A stretch of DNA of 64,000 nucleotides from Viscum album (GCA_963277665.1 OY728160.1:44624605-44688604), one strand, 5' to 3'; positions 1 to 11,204 are shown, counted from the stretch's first letter. Numbers and translations are program-made. Notes: generated by a model from the letters alone, not told the origin.

Positions 1-603
1 GTTAACCTTGTCTCTCAGATTTTTGAAATTCCACTAATAGAAGTGGAAAAATTATGTTTTATGTAAATTTTCAAACTCTCCTAGGAGGTGGGTAAAAGAC
101 AGTGAAAAGCTTAATAAAATATTTATATATCTAAAATTATTATAAAATGACTCCAATGAATTAATTTGAACTTATATAAGTATTATTTATCAATTTTGAC
201 CTAAAATAAAATAAATAATTATTTAAATAAAAAGTCATTTTTTAAATAGTAACCCAGTGTTTTCACTATTCATAAAAAATTAAAAGTTTTCAGAAAAATA
301 CCAAAGATTCACCTTAGGCTAATTTCAATATTCTGAATCCAAAAATGAAGTCCATTTTTAATGATATAATTTCTAAAATTTCAAAAAGTGGGTATTACTA
401 TTCATAACGGCTAATTTTAATAATATTTTAATAGCATATCATTGTTTAGTGAAACTCGGTATTACGTACAACGCAAGCTATCGAGGAAGGTCACAATTGC
501 GTGTAAATCAAGCCAATTTAGTGTTGTGTGTAGTGAAATATTCCTTTGATTATGTATATAACATAAAAACAAAATATTTCTCATAAAAAACTCGGGTGTT
601 ATA
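1..603 (-). mobile_element. 3' LTR of gypsy element G1, cut by window start
   Basis: This is the outer LTR of the minus-strand element G1; only its U3-side end lies in the window. It abuts the end of the G1 chromodomain, and its terminus on the minus strand reads TATAACACCC at 594-603, a decayed form of the common plant LTR start TGTAACACCC. The stretch 240-520 resembles the end of the LARD LTRs (12600-13400): both carry a 'cactattcat' block followed by a 'cagaaaaatacc'-type block, an 'acggcta' motif and an 'acaacg.aag' motif. The right-hand LTR of G1 does not show the same similarity, which is discussed as a finding. No gene is seen here. Confidence 0.65.
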
Positions 604-880
604 GTTATATAAACATTTTCTAACAATAATTTGGGACACTGAGCACATTTCTCAACCTCCCACATGAAATTATCATCCTATTCTGGGCCATATTCCCACA
701 TATCCCATAATTGAGGGATAGTCAAATTATGGAAAAACTTTATGATATGGTCAATGATGTGTACTGAATATTCCTCAAAATTAGCATCATCATCTAACTC
801 AACCTTCTCAGGATCAATGTTTTTAGACAGGTCGGTATGATATAGGTTATGATGTGAATCATAGAAGACACTATGCATGG
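604..880 (-). pseudogene. G1 chromodomain and integrase tail (broken)
   Basis: In intact chromoviruses the C-terminal chromodomain guides integration to particular chromatin. Two minus-strand open stretches, 678-878 and 462-665, hold it in different frames. The first contains VELDDDANFEEYSVHIIDH followed by NLTIPQLWDMWEYGPE. This matches the usual layout of an acidic 'YEE.PV.ILD' stretch, then a 'R.LRN..IP.VKV.W' stretch, then 'GPEEATWE'. The second opens with MWEVEKCAQCPKLLLEN, corresponding to the final 'ATWE.E..M...YP.LFEN'. A frameshift at about 665-678 separates them. The reading ends at the LTR boundary near 603, as expected for this clade. Confidence 0.85.
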
Positions 881-2060
881 AAAGATACCTTTGAGATTGT
901 AGTAATTAATAGGATGCCTTTCCAACTCTCTCTAGGATCTCAAACGGACCTACAAAATGAGGTGACAACTTCCCTTTCTACTCAACCCATTTATTCCCAG
1001 GGCTAGGTGATAAATAATGGAAAACATGATCCTAGACCTCATACTCTTTAGGTTGTTTTAGGGTTAATGGAATAATATTTTCTTCTAGACTTTGTAGTAT
1101 TAATACTCTTTTTGATCAACTGAACCTACATTGAAGTTAGCTAAACAAAATGGGGACCTAGAAGGGTTGCCTTACCTACCTCTAGCTAGGAACAAGGTGA
1201 ACGAAACAACCTACCATATAAGTCCTCAAAAGGATCCACATAAATTTTCACCTAAAAACTATTATTATAGGCGAACATAGTGATAGGGATATTTTTTCCC
1301 AAGAAGTGCTAAAATAAAGGAATCCTAGTTGAAGCATATCCTCCTGAACATGTCTTGTCTATTCTGATTTTCCATCATTCTAATGGTGATTAGTTTTTCT
1401 TAGAATCACATGTATTACCATTGACTTTTGAAATCCATTCTAGAACCATGAAGTGGAAGAAGAATCCCTATATGAAGTGATAGTATGAGGGGCCCTATGT
1501 AGTCATATGATTTGATGAATTTAATGTTTTTCAATCACATCAATTGAGCAGGTCTCCTGATTAGGAATCTAGTGGAATGATTTCATCATTAAGTCAATGC
1601 CAACCAATACAACATCTCTACCTCTACGACACATAGTTAAACTGACAACCAAAACCATTGAATCATCATTCCATTTTCATTCCGAGATTTGAAGTTGTTG
1701 TAATAGGCCTACAAGTCACTAGAGCTCCACCTTATCTGATTGATAAGTGGAACAACTAGTGATGATGGCTACCATCTGAAGCTTCATCTCAGGTCACCAA
1801 TACTTATGTCACCTATTTAAATACATCTTTGAGATGTTTGGATGAAAATTCTATTGATAGGTGTAGGACACATTCATCAACTCCTCCATCATGACTGTAG
1901 GAACCCAGAGATGTACAATATTGTGCAAGAAGTCATCATAGTGCATAGAACAATCCAGAGGCAGGTTATCACATGATATACCCTCCTTGATAAAAAATCC
2001 TTTTGGATCAGAAAATTGCATACTCATCATCTTCTGATATAGGGAAGAGGTAACATCCAA
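881..2060 (-). pseudogene. G1 integrase (broken)
   Basis: The integrase would insert the cDNA into the host chromosome. On the minus strand the open stretch 1851-2060 holds the N-terminal region, with LWVPTVMMEELMNVSYTYQ matching the usual 'L.VP.....R..I..EAH' entry to the zinc-binding HHCC domain. Around 1555-1640 a stretch reads VLVGIDLMMKSFH, the core 'VVVDRLTKSAHF' with its first catalytic Asp. Around 1140-1240 it reads EDLYGRLFRSPCS followed by EVGKATLLGP, the conserved 'EALYGRRCRSP..W.EVG...LLGP'. Around 900-1020 it reads KGKLSPHFVGPFEILERVGK, the post-core domain. Interspersed stops show that it is dead. Confidence 0.88.
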
Positions 2061-2229
2061 ATATGATATGTATGGCGTTTTGTGACTACAATTAAACTCA
2101 ATATGTAATTCAAAAAATAGGGATATTAACTTCCAGTCATCACTAGCTTCTCATATGACATGTCCCTTAGTTTTCCAACACTGTACATCAACAAGAACAT
2201 TGTTCTTCCTAGGAATATAGGAAATCTCA

Positions 2230-2640
2230 AAATAAATGGATTGTAGATATCTTACCCACCTTCTGTATTAAGGATCAAGTCACTATGTGAAAAGATATAT
2301 TTTAGGATCTTATGGTCCATCTAAATCACAATGCGATCACCCAAAAGTTATTGTCTCGAGCAATGTAAGGCATGAACAACTACTACTAGATTAAGGTCAT
2401 GCATCGAGTATTTTATCTTATGAGAACTCAAATTTCAAGATCTGTAGGAATTGACAGAGTCCACCAACATCAATCCTACTACAAGAAAAATAACTGATAC
2501 ATCACATAAGATGTTATAACCTAGATCTGGCTCCAGAATAGTTAGAATAATTGTCGATACAAGCCTCCCATTTAGGTCCTAAAAGGATTTCTCAAATTAT
2601 TCTAACCACAATAATTTGACCCATCTATTTGTTAGTGTAA
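2230..2640 (-). pseudogene. G1 RNase H domain (broken)
   Basis: RNase H removes the RNA template during reverse transcription. The minus-strand translation of 2230-2450 contains YSMHDLNLVVVVHALHC, the 'YP.HDLEL.AVV.AL..W' block, then a stop. A few residues on, MDHKILKYIFSHSDLILN matches 'TDHKSLKYIF.Q.DLN.RQRRW'. It lies directly downstream of the RT in sense orientation, as in all Ty3/gypsy pol proteins. The catalytic Asp of the TDHKSL block survives, but the block is interrupted by stops on both sides. Confidence 0.87.
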
Positions 2641-3390
2641 TTAAAGGTTATGCATGGTGTGAAAATTCTTGTATGAAACACATAAATAAACAGCCATTCC
2701 TAGGAAACACTGTATATGAAAAAACATTTTGGGATGCTCCTTGGAAACAACAACACTATCAATTATAGGGTCCAAAAATATTGTTTCTAATATTATATTA
2801 CCCAATAAGTGAAATTTGTTTATCCACAAGTGGAATATATAAATATTGGAATAAAGATAATTTCATCTCAGTGTAGTCAGAATAACCTCATGATTTTTAG
2901 TATGGTCTTTGTGAGTGTGAGAATACACAAAAAATTCATCCTCAAATATCATGTCAGAAGGGTCCAAGTAGGGTTGTAAAATCTTACTCATTAGAGCCAT
3001 GAGAGAGGATGAAACATAAATAACACCAAAAGATATAAAAATGAACTCATACTAACCATAACTACTATGAAAATATGTACACGATATGTCTGATGGCCTA
3101 AGACACACCTTATTATAACATGATCTTTGTTTGATCATAGAGAAGACCATAGCTCCCTGGAGCTAGTTGAAGAGATAATCTATTCTAGGCAGTGGATATC
3201 ATTTCTTGACCACAAGTTGATTCAACATTCTGTAATCCCTACATAAATGTCAGGTTACATCTTCCTTCTTGGAGAAAAGAATGGGTGAACCACCAGTGGA
3301 AAGACTGGGCCATTTAAAACATTTGGCCTTTAAATCCACTAACTCCTACTTCAGTTCTTGAAGCTCTATTGGTGTCATCCTGTACAGAGG
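2641..3390 (-). pseudogene. G1 reverse transcriptase (broken)
   Basis: The RT copies element RNA into cDNA. On the minus strand at 3100-3340 the translation reads GGSPILFSKKEDVT, a stop, HLCRDYRMLNQLVVKK, a stop, and YPLPRID. This is the finger region 'GAPVLFVKKKDGT.RMC.DYR.LN..T.KN.YPLPRID'. At about 2890-2960 a stretch IFEDEFFVYSHTHKDH corresponds to the catalytic 'FIDDILVYS' loop; the double Asp now reads ED/DE. A 62-codon open stretch at 2641-2829 carries the thumb and connection, including HIQCFLGMAVYLCVSYKNFH for '..FLGLAGYYRRFI.NF'. Stops and shifts occur between these blocks. Confidence 0.9.
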
Positions 3391-6070
3391 AATGGTAAAT
3401 GGAGCTCCTCCTGTTAGAAGTTTAGTTTCAAACTCTACCTATCTCTAACAAGGTAATCTTGAAAAATTGACGAAAATGACATCCATGAAATTATCCATTA
3501 CTTGAGGAACATCAAATAATCATAAAACCATATCCTCTATAAGGATATTTTTAATATGGGTGGTCACTAGATCTAAACCATGAGTACCTAGTCCAGATCT
3601 ACTAGCCTAGACATCCAACTCACCCTTTTTTAGATAACTACTACCCTATGATTATGTAAATTATAGTAAAACGTAATAGCAGTATAAAAAACCATGATAC
3701 TAATCTAACTAAACCATCCAATGAATGAAATTAAAGAATGTAATCTCTTGAATGAAAATTTTATATAAGACTTTGTAATTTCCTATCTCAATGAGGAAGC
3801 TTGTAAACTATTGTGTGCAATTTTTTCATGCCCATAATGGGTTATACAGGGTCTTTACCCCATAGAAATATTATATATCTAGTTTGAGACATTCCCAAAT
3901 ATAGATATAGTGTTAAAAGAGATTGGAGAACTCATATAAAATAAAGATGATAATACTGTAGATTCCACAATAATATTTCCTCATACCATAGATAGTCATG
4001 TAGAATTATCCTCGGGTATTATTTGTAGTGCATGAAATTGACCAGATTCATGGACATGTGAAAAAAATGGACTACTATGGTCATAAATGCTCTATTGGTG
4101 TTGAATTTGATCAGGGGTCTAGCTCCCAAACCCATGAACTCCTCCTCATCTTGTCCTTCTAGTGTTATTCCATCTTCTCGCCTAACATGGTGAAAAAGAA
4201 ACTAGTCCTTAATGAGGAGATGAAAGATATCCTTTTTCATTCAATGATACAACATTATCCTATAGATATGATAGACACACCTCACATGGCCCCATGGCCA
4301 GAACTATATTGGGTGTCTATCACAATGAGGCTTCAGTATCTCTTTTCTTCCACACAGATGATAGACATTGGAGCTTTTGAAATGGTTACTATGGCTGTCA
4401 CTCCCATAATGAGAATTCTCGATGGAAATATTACTACTAGAAGGTTAAATATTGGCATGATGTGGTACTAGTACCCAATCTCTAGTACTATTTCATTCCC
4501 ATAGATTATGCTTATTTATAAGAGCATGATTGTTTATTTTGGAGAATATAGAATTTTGAAATATATGCACCTGCATACAGATGGTGTACACAAGCCTATC
4601 CTCGAAGCGCCTATCATGCAAAAGCTTCTCACCGACTAAAAGCAGTGAAAATTGTTGGAACTCATAAAAATGTTCTCAATACTCCATAACTGGATTAGAA
4701 AGCTACTTGTGATGCATGTAATCTTTATCTCTTTCATTGCTCAACTTATGAGGAAATAATTGTTCAAAGTGGTTAGTCTATAAGTCAACCCATAACATGC
4801 CCTTATGATGACTAGACTGGGTAATCAAATCCCTATAGATCTTGGCCGAATTGTTAATCTTGTATGTGGAAACCCCAATCCCTCTCTTTAGAGGCATCTA
4901 TATATGATAATATATAGATATACTTGATTATAACCAAGAATCTGTAGCCTATGGACTGACATCCCCATAGAATGTCAAAGATGCTACTGCCGAAACCCAC
5001 GAGTCAGATCATCGATTGTAAGTGCAAGCCATGAAGCACCACACACGGATTTCATTATATGTAGGAAACTATTTAGAACATGATAATTAGTTCCTATATT
5101 AGGTAACGTATGGGGGTTTATATAGTTTCACTCATGGAGGTATGTGTGGCGGCTCATGTCCCAAAACATCTGATTGTGGTCATCATCACAATCATAGAGT
5201 AAGCTACATGGACGTTGTGGCATCAATAGACTAAAAATTTAAAGAACATGCCTCATAACCATATTAATAAGAATGATAGTGTAACTATAAGATGATGAAC
5301 ATAAAAAAAATCACTACCCAAGGAATACTACCCCAACTACCCGCTTGCAAAGACATGTATCATTACGTTCTCTTGTATATGTTTCATTTAATTTTACATT
5401 TAATTACCAGGTTCACTCCTTTAGATTTAATAATCATGTAAATGTGTGATAAGGATGTGAAACCAATTCATTTTATATTTCATGATTTACCATATAATTT
5501 ACTTCCAGTTCCATTTACTAATTGTCCACATACCTTATTAATAGAAATGACAAACATTTAATTATTGAATAATTTCTTGACTTGGTAATTTACCTATCCC
5601 AACACTTTAGTTAATATATACCAAATGAATTAAGAAATGACATCACTCAATCTAATACAGAAAATAATAAAATTGTAATATAACTATCACAACATCACTC
5701 AAAAAAAAATATATAATTCAGTATAAGGAAGAGAAATGCAGATATATAACATGGAAATATTCAGGACATGTGATATCTAGGTGCCTAATATGATTCATGT
5801 ATCAACGATCCTTTCCATCATACAATTGGGTAAAGGATGAAATAATATCTTCAAAAGGAGTAATAATCAATAACACCACACATCATGTGTTTCCTCCAAT
5901 GGTGAAATATTACCTCTTTAATAGAAAAAATAGAACAATCAATTATAATTTAAGAAACATGGATTTTACCCCAATCATGGGTTCAGGAATCCCAAGAATA
6001 ACTTAGGACCAAGTTCACAGTGTTCCTAGTCTTCAATATATTCTCTCCAAATAGTAAATAAATAAAGGAA
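3391..6070 (-). pseudogene. G1 gag and protease region (strongly decayed)
   Basis: This lies between the RT and the primer-binding site, where gag and the aspartic protease belong. The best remnant is a zinc-knuckle trace on the minus strand at about 4314-4370 reading VYHLCGRKEILKPHC, a broken form of C-x2-C-x4-H-x4-C: the first Cys is now Tyr or Val and the His is Ile. I could not place the protease active site with confidence. The 94-codon plus-strand open frame at 4187-4471 is antisense to the knuckle and is treated as a chance frame. Confidence 0.55.
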
Positions 6071-6073
6071 ACT

Positions 6074-6085
6074 CCATTGATACCA
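6074..6085 (-). other. G1 primer-binding site (initiator tRNA-Met)
   Basis: On the minus strand this reads TGGTATCAATGG, close to the plant retrotransposon PBS TGGTATCAGAGC, which pairs with the 3' end of initiator tRNA-Met. It sits three bases inside the LTR end that begins TGTGACATCCC on the plus strand at 6089. This fixes both the element's orientation and the inner end of its 5' LTR. Confidence 0.8.
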
Positions 6086-6088
6086 CAT

Positions 6089-7614
6089 TGTGACATCCCA
6101 TACCCGTAAGCTATGTAATGTGTTCCCTAAGACCAGCGGGAGAAATGGCCTCAAGAGAATCTCCAAAAGCGTCAGAGTCTACCAAATAGAAATGAGGGCC
6201 TAGGGTGTGTTTGGGGGGAGACTATGTCATCGTTTACACTATGTATCTTAGAAAATAAATATAAACTGAGGTGAATAATAGAATAAATAAAAGTAAATAG
6301 AAGTCATATTATAAAATAGATACAATAGTAACAATAATTGAAATAAATAGAATACCACACAGTAACTGATGATGATATGTCATGTGTCTATAAAAACTAG
6401 AAAATATGGAGTCATGACAGCAGACATGAAATGATTCACAAAAGAATACAAGCTATTAAATTACTATCCCAAGAATCTCGAGCTCTATCTCAGCCATCTT
6501 CTATCAAGTTCTATCCTAAATAGTATGAAATAAAGTGTTAAAATATGAATTCTTCCCTTTATCAACAATAAAACCCTTGTAATATTCATTGAGTACCAAA
6601 AAACGCCTAGAGAGGCTATGAGATGAGTCCTAGTGGGCCACCAACAAAGTTGTATTTAACACCGTGCATGTGTAATGGAAATGTAATAGTGTTCAAGAAT
6701 GCATATCTAAAGTGAAGAAATACATTGTAACTAAATACCCATGTACCTGCTTTATCCCTCAGCTGGTGTCTACACATGTAACCAGTTCATAAATTTATTA
6801 TTACCTAGTTTACAAATTAGCCACATGATAATAATAGTAATAGTTCTGAGATGTAACAAGAAAACATAGAATGATATTTAATAATGATGTTCCAATGGTA
6901 ATAACCAACGAAACATAGACCTTGAGGGTTGAAAACCTATTAATAATTGTAGCCTGGAATTCTGGTAAGAGTGTAATCTAAGGAGCACATTCCAAGGAAT
7001 TCCAAAATGAGACACCTACTAAGTCCAATGTGTTAATCCAAGGTAAAATGGGGCTTAGTAGAGAGATGTCCATATGGGCTATAACCATGTGACCTACTTG
7101 TCTATGTTGGATCGAAGGAATGTATCCCAGGAATCCATTAATACATTGTGAGGGATCCTATAGATTCATATAGGCTTTCAAAGAATATAAAATGATTTGG
7201 ATATTGTTGGGTCTCAACCTAAGAAATCTGTCTCATTGAATAAAATTGTGGTTTCTGAGTGATCAAGGAAACACTTGATAAGAATCCACTACGATCTTGA
7301 ATTTGGCCACCCCTATTTGATTATGAAGTCATATAAAATTAAATTTAGTTCAAGACATTCCTTAAATTAGTGTGATAATTTCATGTATCATTAATCCATT
7401 TAATAAATCCATAATTAATGAATAAGTACATTTTGTTCAAATCATGCATTCCATTAGTGTGATACGGTCAAGTAGCATGAAACCTATTAATTTCTAACAT
7501 GAAACATATATATCATTAATATATAATATGGTCATGTCATAGACATGGTATAATCTCCGATTTAACATTCATAATTAAAATTATATTCGATTTACTTACC
7601 TTGGGTGTGTCATG
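6089..7614 (-). mobile_element. 5' LTR of G1, inner part, interrupted by LARD-A
   Basis: The stretch begins TGTGACATCCC beside the G1 PBS, as an LTR end should, and runs until the insertion point of LARD-A. I found no coding signal. Its remaining outer part should lie after LARD-A, from 29934 onward. A possible far end TTCGGGTTCTTATA at 30955-30968 resembles the LTR terminus at 591-603, which would give a total of about 2.6 kb, but this is tentative. Unlike the left LTR, this stretch shows no clear similarity to the LARD LTRs. Confidence 0.55.
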
Positions 7615-8705
7615 TATAAGGACCCTGGCTTAAACATTACACAATCTTGAGTTTTCATCAAGAATTTACTTTCTTTCACATTGAGGATCTTTTTAGGTTT
7701 TGAGATTTAGAGAATTAGGCCATAATTATTATATTTCATCTCAAAAATTACAATGAGGACACTTATAACCTAAATAAATTGTTTCTAAATAATAAAACAC
7801 ATTAAATAAAACATGAATTATTTTCTTGATAAAAATAATCATGAATTATTTTGATCTCTTATCCTTCATTTTAACCTATGAAAAACATTTCAAAAAACAA
7901 GGGATGAGAATAAAAATTTCATTCATGAATATAAAATAAAGAATAAAACCGTTAGTCTATGAATATTTAATATCTATAAAAACATTTTAAAAAAAATCAT
8001 ACTTTTCATCCATTAAACATAAAATAATTATCTTACATCATGTAATCATAATATTACTAAAAAAACCTAAAAATCATAAAAAATAGAGGTATATTGTGCC
8101 TTCATATAATAATTACATTGTAGCTTTTATATTAACATATGGAGTAACCATCATGGTTACATTTGTATTACCTATCACAATATATTCCTTAAATCTACTA
8201 GGAGAAACATTAATCTTTATCTCCATCACATTACCCCAATTCATTGGAGAGCTATCAAGGGCTCACCTGGCATAGGTTTATCACGAAACCACCCGTATTT
8301 GGTATTTCATGTAACACCCCGTTAAATGTCCAAGTTTCATTACAAAATCTGAACACATAATAGATTGTAATTTTCAACATTTTACTCATCAATTAAAAGA
8401 AATTAATTCAAGATATTGAAATATTCAATCTATTTCCAAAAAAAATTAAAGTATTTAATAATGATATTTTTTTAATTAGTGTTTCCCATAACACATTGAA
8501 AATTATAATGTAATTAACATTTTAAAACACTAATAATCACTTTAATAAATCCTTAATACCATTTTGAAAACATGGAAATTATTGAGAAGAATAAAAGACT
8601 AAATCATTAAAACATTTAAAACAATTTTTTTGTTAAATACTTCCTTACCACTTGAGAAAATACACGAATAAGAATAATTAAATAATAAAATTAAACAAAA
8701 CCTAT
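7615..8705 (-). mobile_element. LARD-A left LTR, first piece
   Basis: This matches the start of the right LARD-A LTR at 25446. Both begin TATAAGG, and they share 'aagaatttactttctttcacattgagga'-type sequence and the later 'cccaattcattggagagc' block (8235-8260 versus 26067-26090). The match is lost at 8705 and resumes at 19993. That identifies the intervening 11.3 kb as an insertion. Confidence 0.82.
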
Positions 8706-9590
8706 TATAATACCCCATCCGTAAACCATTATATAATATTGAATGAAATGAATAATTCACATTGAAGATCTATTCATGTTTAGAGTTTTAGAGAATTCGG
8801 ACATAACTATTACATCTCACAAGATTAATAAGTAGACACTTCTACTCAGTTTCCATTTCTTTCATAAGATAAAAATTCATAAAAATAAACATGTCTAGGT
8901 CCATGTTTTAGATAGCATGTATTTACTTGATCCCATCCATGAGCCTATTCATCTTTATGTCCTGTGGAAAACATTTCAAAAACATGGGATGAGCATAAAA
9001 GGCTCAGTAAGGGATATAAAAATACGAAAATAAAACATTAGTCCATGTATACATAGGAATCAATGAAATCATAAATTACTCATAAAACATAATCACTTTA
9101 TCATACCTCATGAAATCATAAGATTTATGAATAACTCATAGAAATCATAAGATGTAAAGGTAACATGAGGCATTCATAACATTCTTACATAGGGATCAAC
9201 TCTCATGGTTACGTTTGGAATACCCATCAGAGTATATTCCCTAAATATCTTCATAGAAACCTTAGCATTTAACTCCTTCATGTTACCCAATTAATTGGAG
9301 AGCTATCTCGGGCTCAGCCGCCCTTAGTTTATTACGAAACCACCCGACTTCATAAACAATTCCCAAGAACCATAACATAACCGTATCACATAAAAAATGC
9401 ATAAAAGAAACATAACATTTCCACATTTCAATCAATAGATATCAATACAACACATTGATTTAATCAAAACATTATCAAAACCGTTTTCAATACCAAAATA
9501 AAAGAAAAGTAAAACACGGTATTTAATTTTCATTTTAAAAAAAGGTATGGCTTGTAGAGGAAGATGAAACTCAAATAATGGTCACGACGG

Positions 9591-10749
9591 TGGGGAAGTC
9601 GTTGTCGCCACATACGTAAGACAAAAACATTCCTTTTGTCGTTTAGTAAAATGGTTCATATAAAAAGATTCCTTTTGAATGAATTTAAACTTCAATGGGG
9701 TTTATACACTGTATATAATAATGTCTTATATTAAAACAAAATATGCCTTAATGAAAGGAGATTGAGATGATGCCCCTTACAAAGATGGTATCCTTAGATT
9801 AAGGATAAATAAATTAAATAATTATGGGTGAAAAATATAAATACACCCAATATAAGTGGATTACAAGTGTAAAACAATCATATTCATTCACACATGTTCA
9901 TATAATGACATATTCAAGGAGTACAAGTTTAACCCAATGAATTGAAATTGAGTGAAGAAGTTCCCTTGCAAAAATTCGACAGCCTAACGACGTCACTTTA
10001 AAATTCAGAAAATGTGTTGATGAGAGATAAAATGGTATATTATCACTTGTAAATAAAATTTACATAAATAAGGATATAGATGAAATAATCCCAACATAAT
10101 AAGATGTAAATTAAAATACATAACAAAATAAGTCTTTTAAAAGAGGAGGGTGAAAGGTTTTCTTACAGATTTGGGTATCTTTGGAAAAACACAACCCATG
10201 AAAGAAGGGTCATTAAATTAAGATTTAAATACCCATAAATTAATTTATATTACACAAAGAATACAATAATGGGAAGTATATAAACCACACAAAAGGAAAT
10301 GGTGGCAAATGTAGCATGAATCTAATGGGAACACAATGTGAGATAAAAACACCTTACCTCGTTTGTGATCAATTGAGTCATATGAACAAAAGATAATAAA
10401 CACCAAATGAATCACATAATACCATGAATATAAATAGAATCATGATAATGTATATGAAAGGGTAGTACACAGTACACCACATGCAATAAATTAGTGGCGA
10501 ACAATTGAAATCTCATGGAATTAAAAGTGAGCTAAGAAATCCCCTTACAAAAATTCGGAAGCCTAACGGCGCCACTTAAAACTTCCAGAAATGGATTGAT
10601 GAGATAAAATATGGTATCTAATAATATGAAAATAAAAATTATAGAAATAGGAATATAAAATAACATCCCCCAACATAAGAACATGTGGTTTAAATGAAAT
10701 GACATACAATAGGGTACTTGAAATAAATGAGAGAGGTAGGATCCCTTAC
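9591..10749 (-). repeat. Degenerate tandem array, about 195-bp period, six units, in LARD-B left LTR
   Basis: A recurring block of the form 'gag..aa..tcccttac' ends at 9780, 9969, 10166, 10357, 10548 and 10749, giving spacings of 189, 197, 191, 191 and 201 bp. Units 3 and 6 also share a long head: AAAAATTCGACAGCCTAACG at 9970 against AAAAATTCGGAAGCCTAACG at 10549. The other units are more diverged and hold mainly the end block. On the element's sense strand each block reads GTAAGGG or GTAAGGA, similar to a 5' splice donor. The start of the first unit is set by period only. Confidence 0.72.
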
Positions 10750-10895
10750 CTCAAGTCCGACTTGTCTTGTTCATTTATTTATATTCAGGAATAATAAACA
10801 TTTTTCAATTTATAATTGATTAAATAAATCCTTAAAATTTTATTATTCAATTCATATCACAAATTATAATGTTATAATAATTAGTTAATTATGTG

Positions 10896-10949
10896 AGTTC
10901 ATATCAGACGTTTTTATTGATGTTCGGTACATGAGTAAAAAAATGAACT
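10896..10949. repeat. Inverted repeat AGTTCAT / ATGAACT, LARD leader
   Basis: Seven-base arms AGTTCAT (10896-10902) and ATGAACT (10943-10949) enclose a 40-base loop containing GTTCGGTACATGAGT. The same arrangement is present in the other three LARD LTRs, near 17391-17450, 20640-20695 and 27180-27235, with varied loop sequence and loop length. It lies in the presumed transcribed leader. Confidence 0.65.
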
Positions 10950-11087
10950 TGTTTGAAAAGAATTGTCCATGTAATTATAAGTACATAATATCCAGAATAG
11001 TATTAATGATTTAAATATAATATATATCCAGTATATATTAATTTTATAATATTACATAACATTTGGATATAAAAAATTAAATGCACC

Positions 11088-11123
11088 GTTCATGGAGACG
11101 GTAGGCCGTACGTTCGCATGAAC
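11088..11123. repeat. Nested 36-nt inverted repeat, LARD-B left LTR
   Basis: The outer arms GTTCAT and ATGAAC enclose inner arms ACGG and CCGT around a TAGG loop. This is one of four copies in the window, all exactly 36 nt long. The other copies differ at both members of several pairs, which preserves pairing. On the sense strand it lies about 750 nt downstream of the LTR TATA box. Confidence 0.75.
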
Positions 11124-11172
11124 ACTACTTTCATTTGATTGTCATATTAATGGAATTAAAAATAAAAGAGTG

Positions 11173-11199
<27 letters not shown>
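11173..11199. repeat. AT microsatellite in LARD-B left LTR
   Basis: An uninterrupted run of alternating A and T, about 13 repeats. The paired LTR has a shorter run at 17669-17689, and the two LARD-A LTRs lack it at this position. Confidence 0.9.

Positions 11200-11204
<5 letters not shown>

Larger units (their letters stand above)
604..6088 (-). mobile_element. Internal region of Ty3/gypsy chromovirus element G1 (degenerate)
   Basis: The interior of a minus-strand LTR retrotransposon is recognisable along its length. From high to low coordinate it carries a tRNA-Met primer-binding site, a gag remnant with a zinc-knuckle trace, a reverse transcriptase, an RNase H, an integrase and a chromodomain that ends next to the LTR. 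That order is diagnostic of Ty3/gypsy chromoviruses, and the chromodomain ending in a 'WEVE...LLLEN' type motif fits the Tekay/Del group. The length of about 5.5 kb is normal for the interior. Every domain is broken by stops and frameshifts, so no protein can be made. Clade placement is inferred from motif style, not from a tree. Confidence 0.9.

Noticed and set aside
4187..4471. 94-codon open frame on the plus strand
   Set aside because: It is antisense to the G1 gag zinc-knuckle remnant, has no recognisable motif and lies inside a dead retrotransposon.
5797..6006. 69-codon plus-strand open frame
   Set aside because: It is inside the G1 5' untranslated/gag region on the opposite strand, with no motif.
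9591..10749. CRISPR-like periodic array
   Set aside because: The period is about 195 bp and the repeats are long and diverged, with no short identical repeats or unique spacers.
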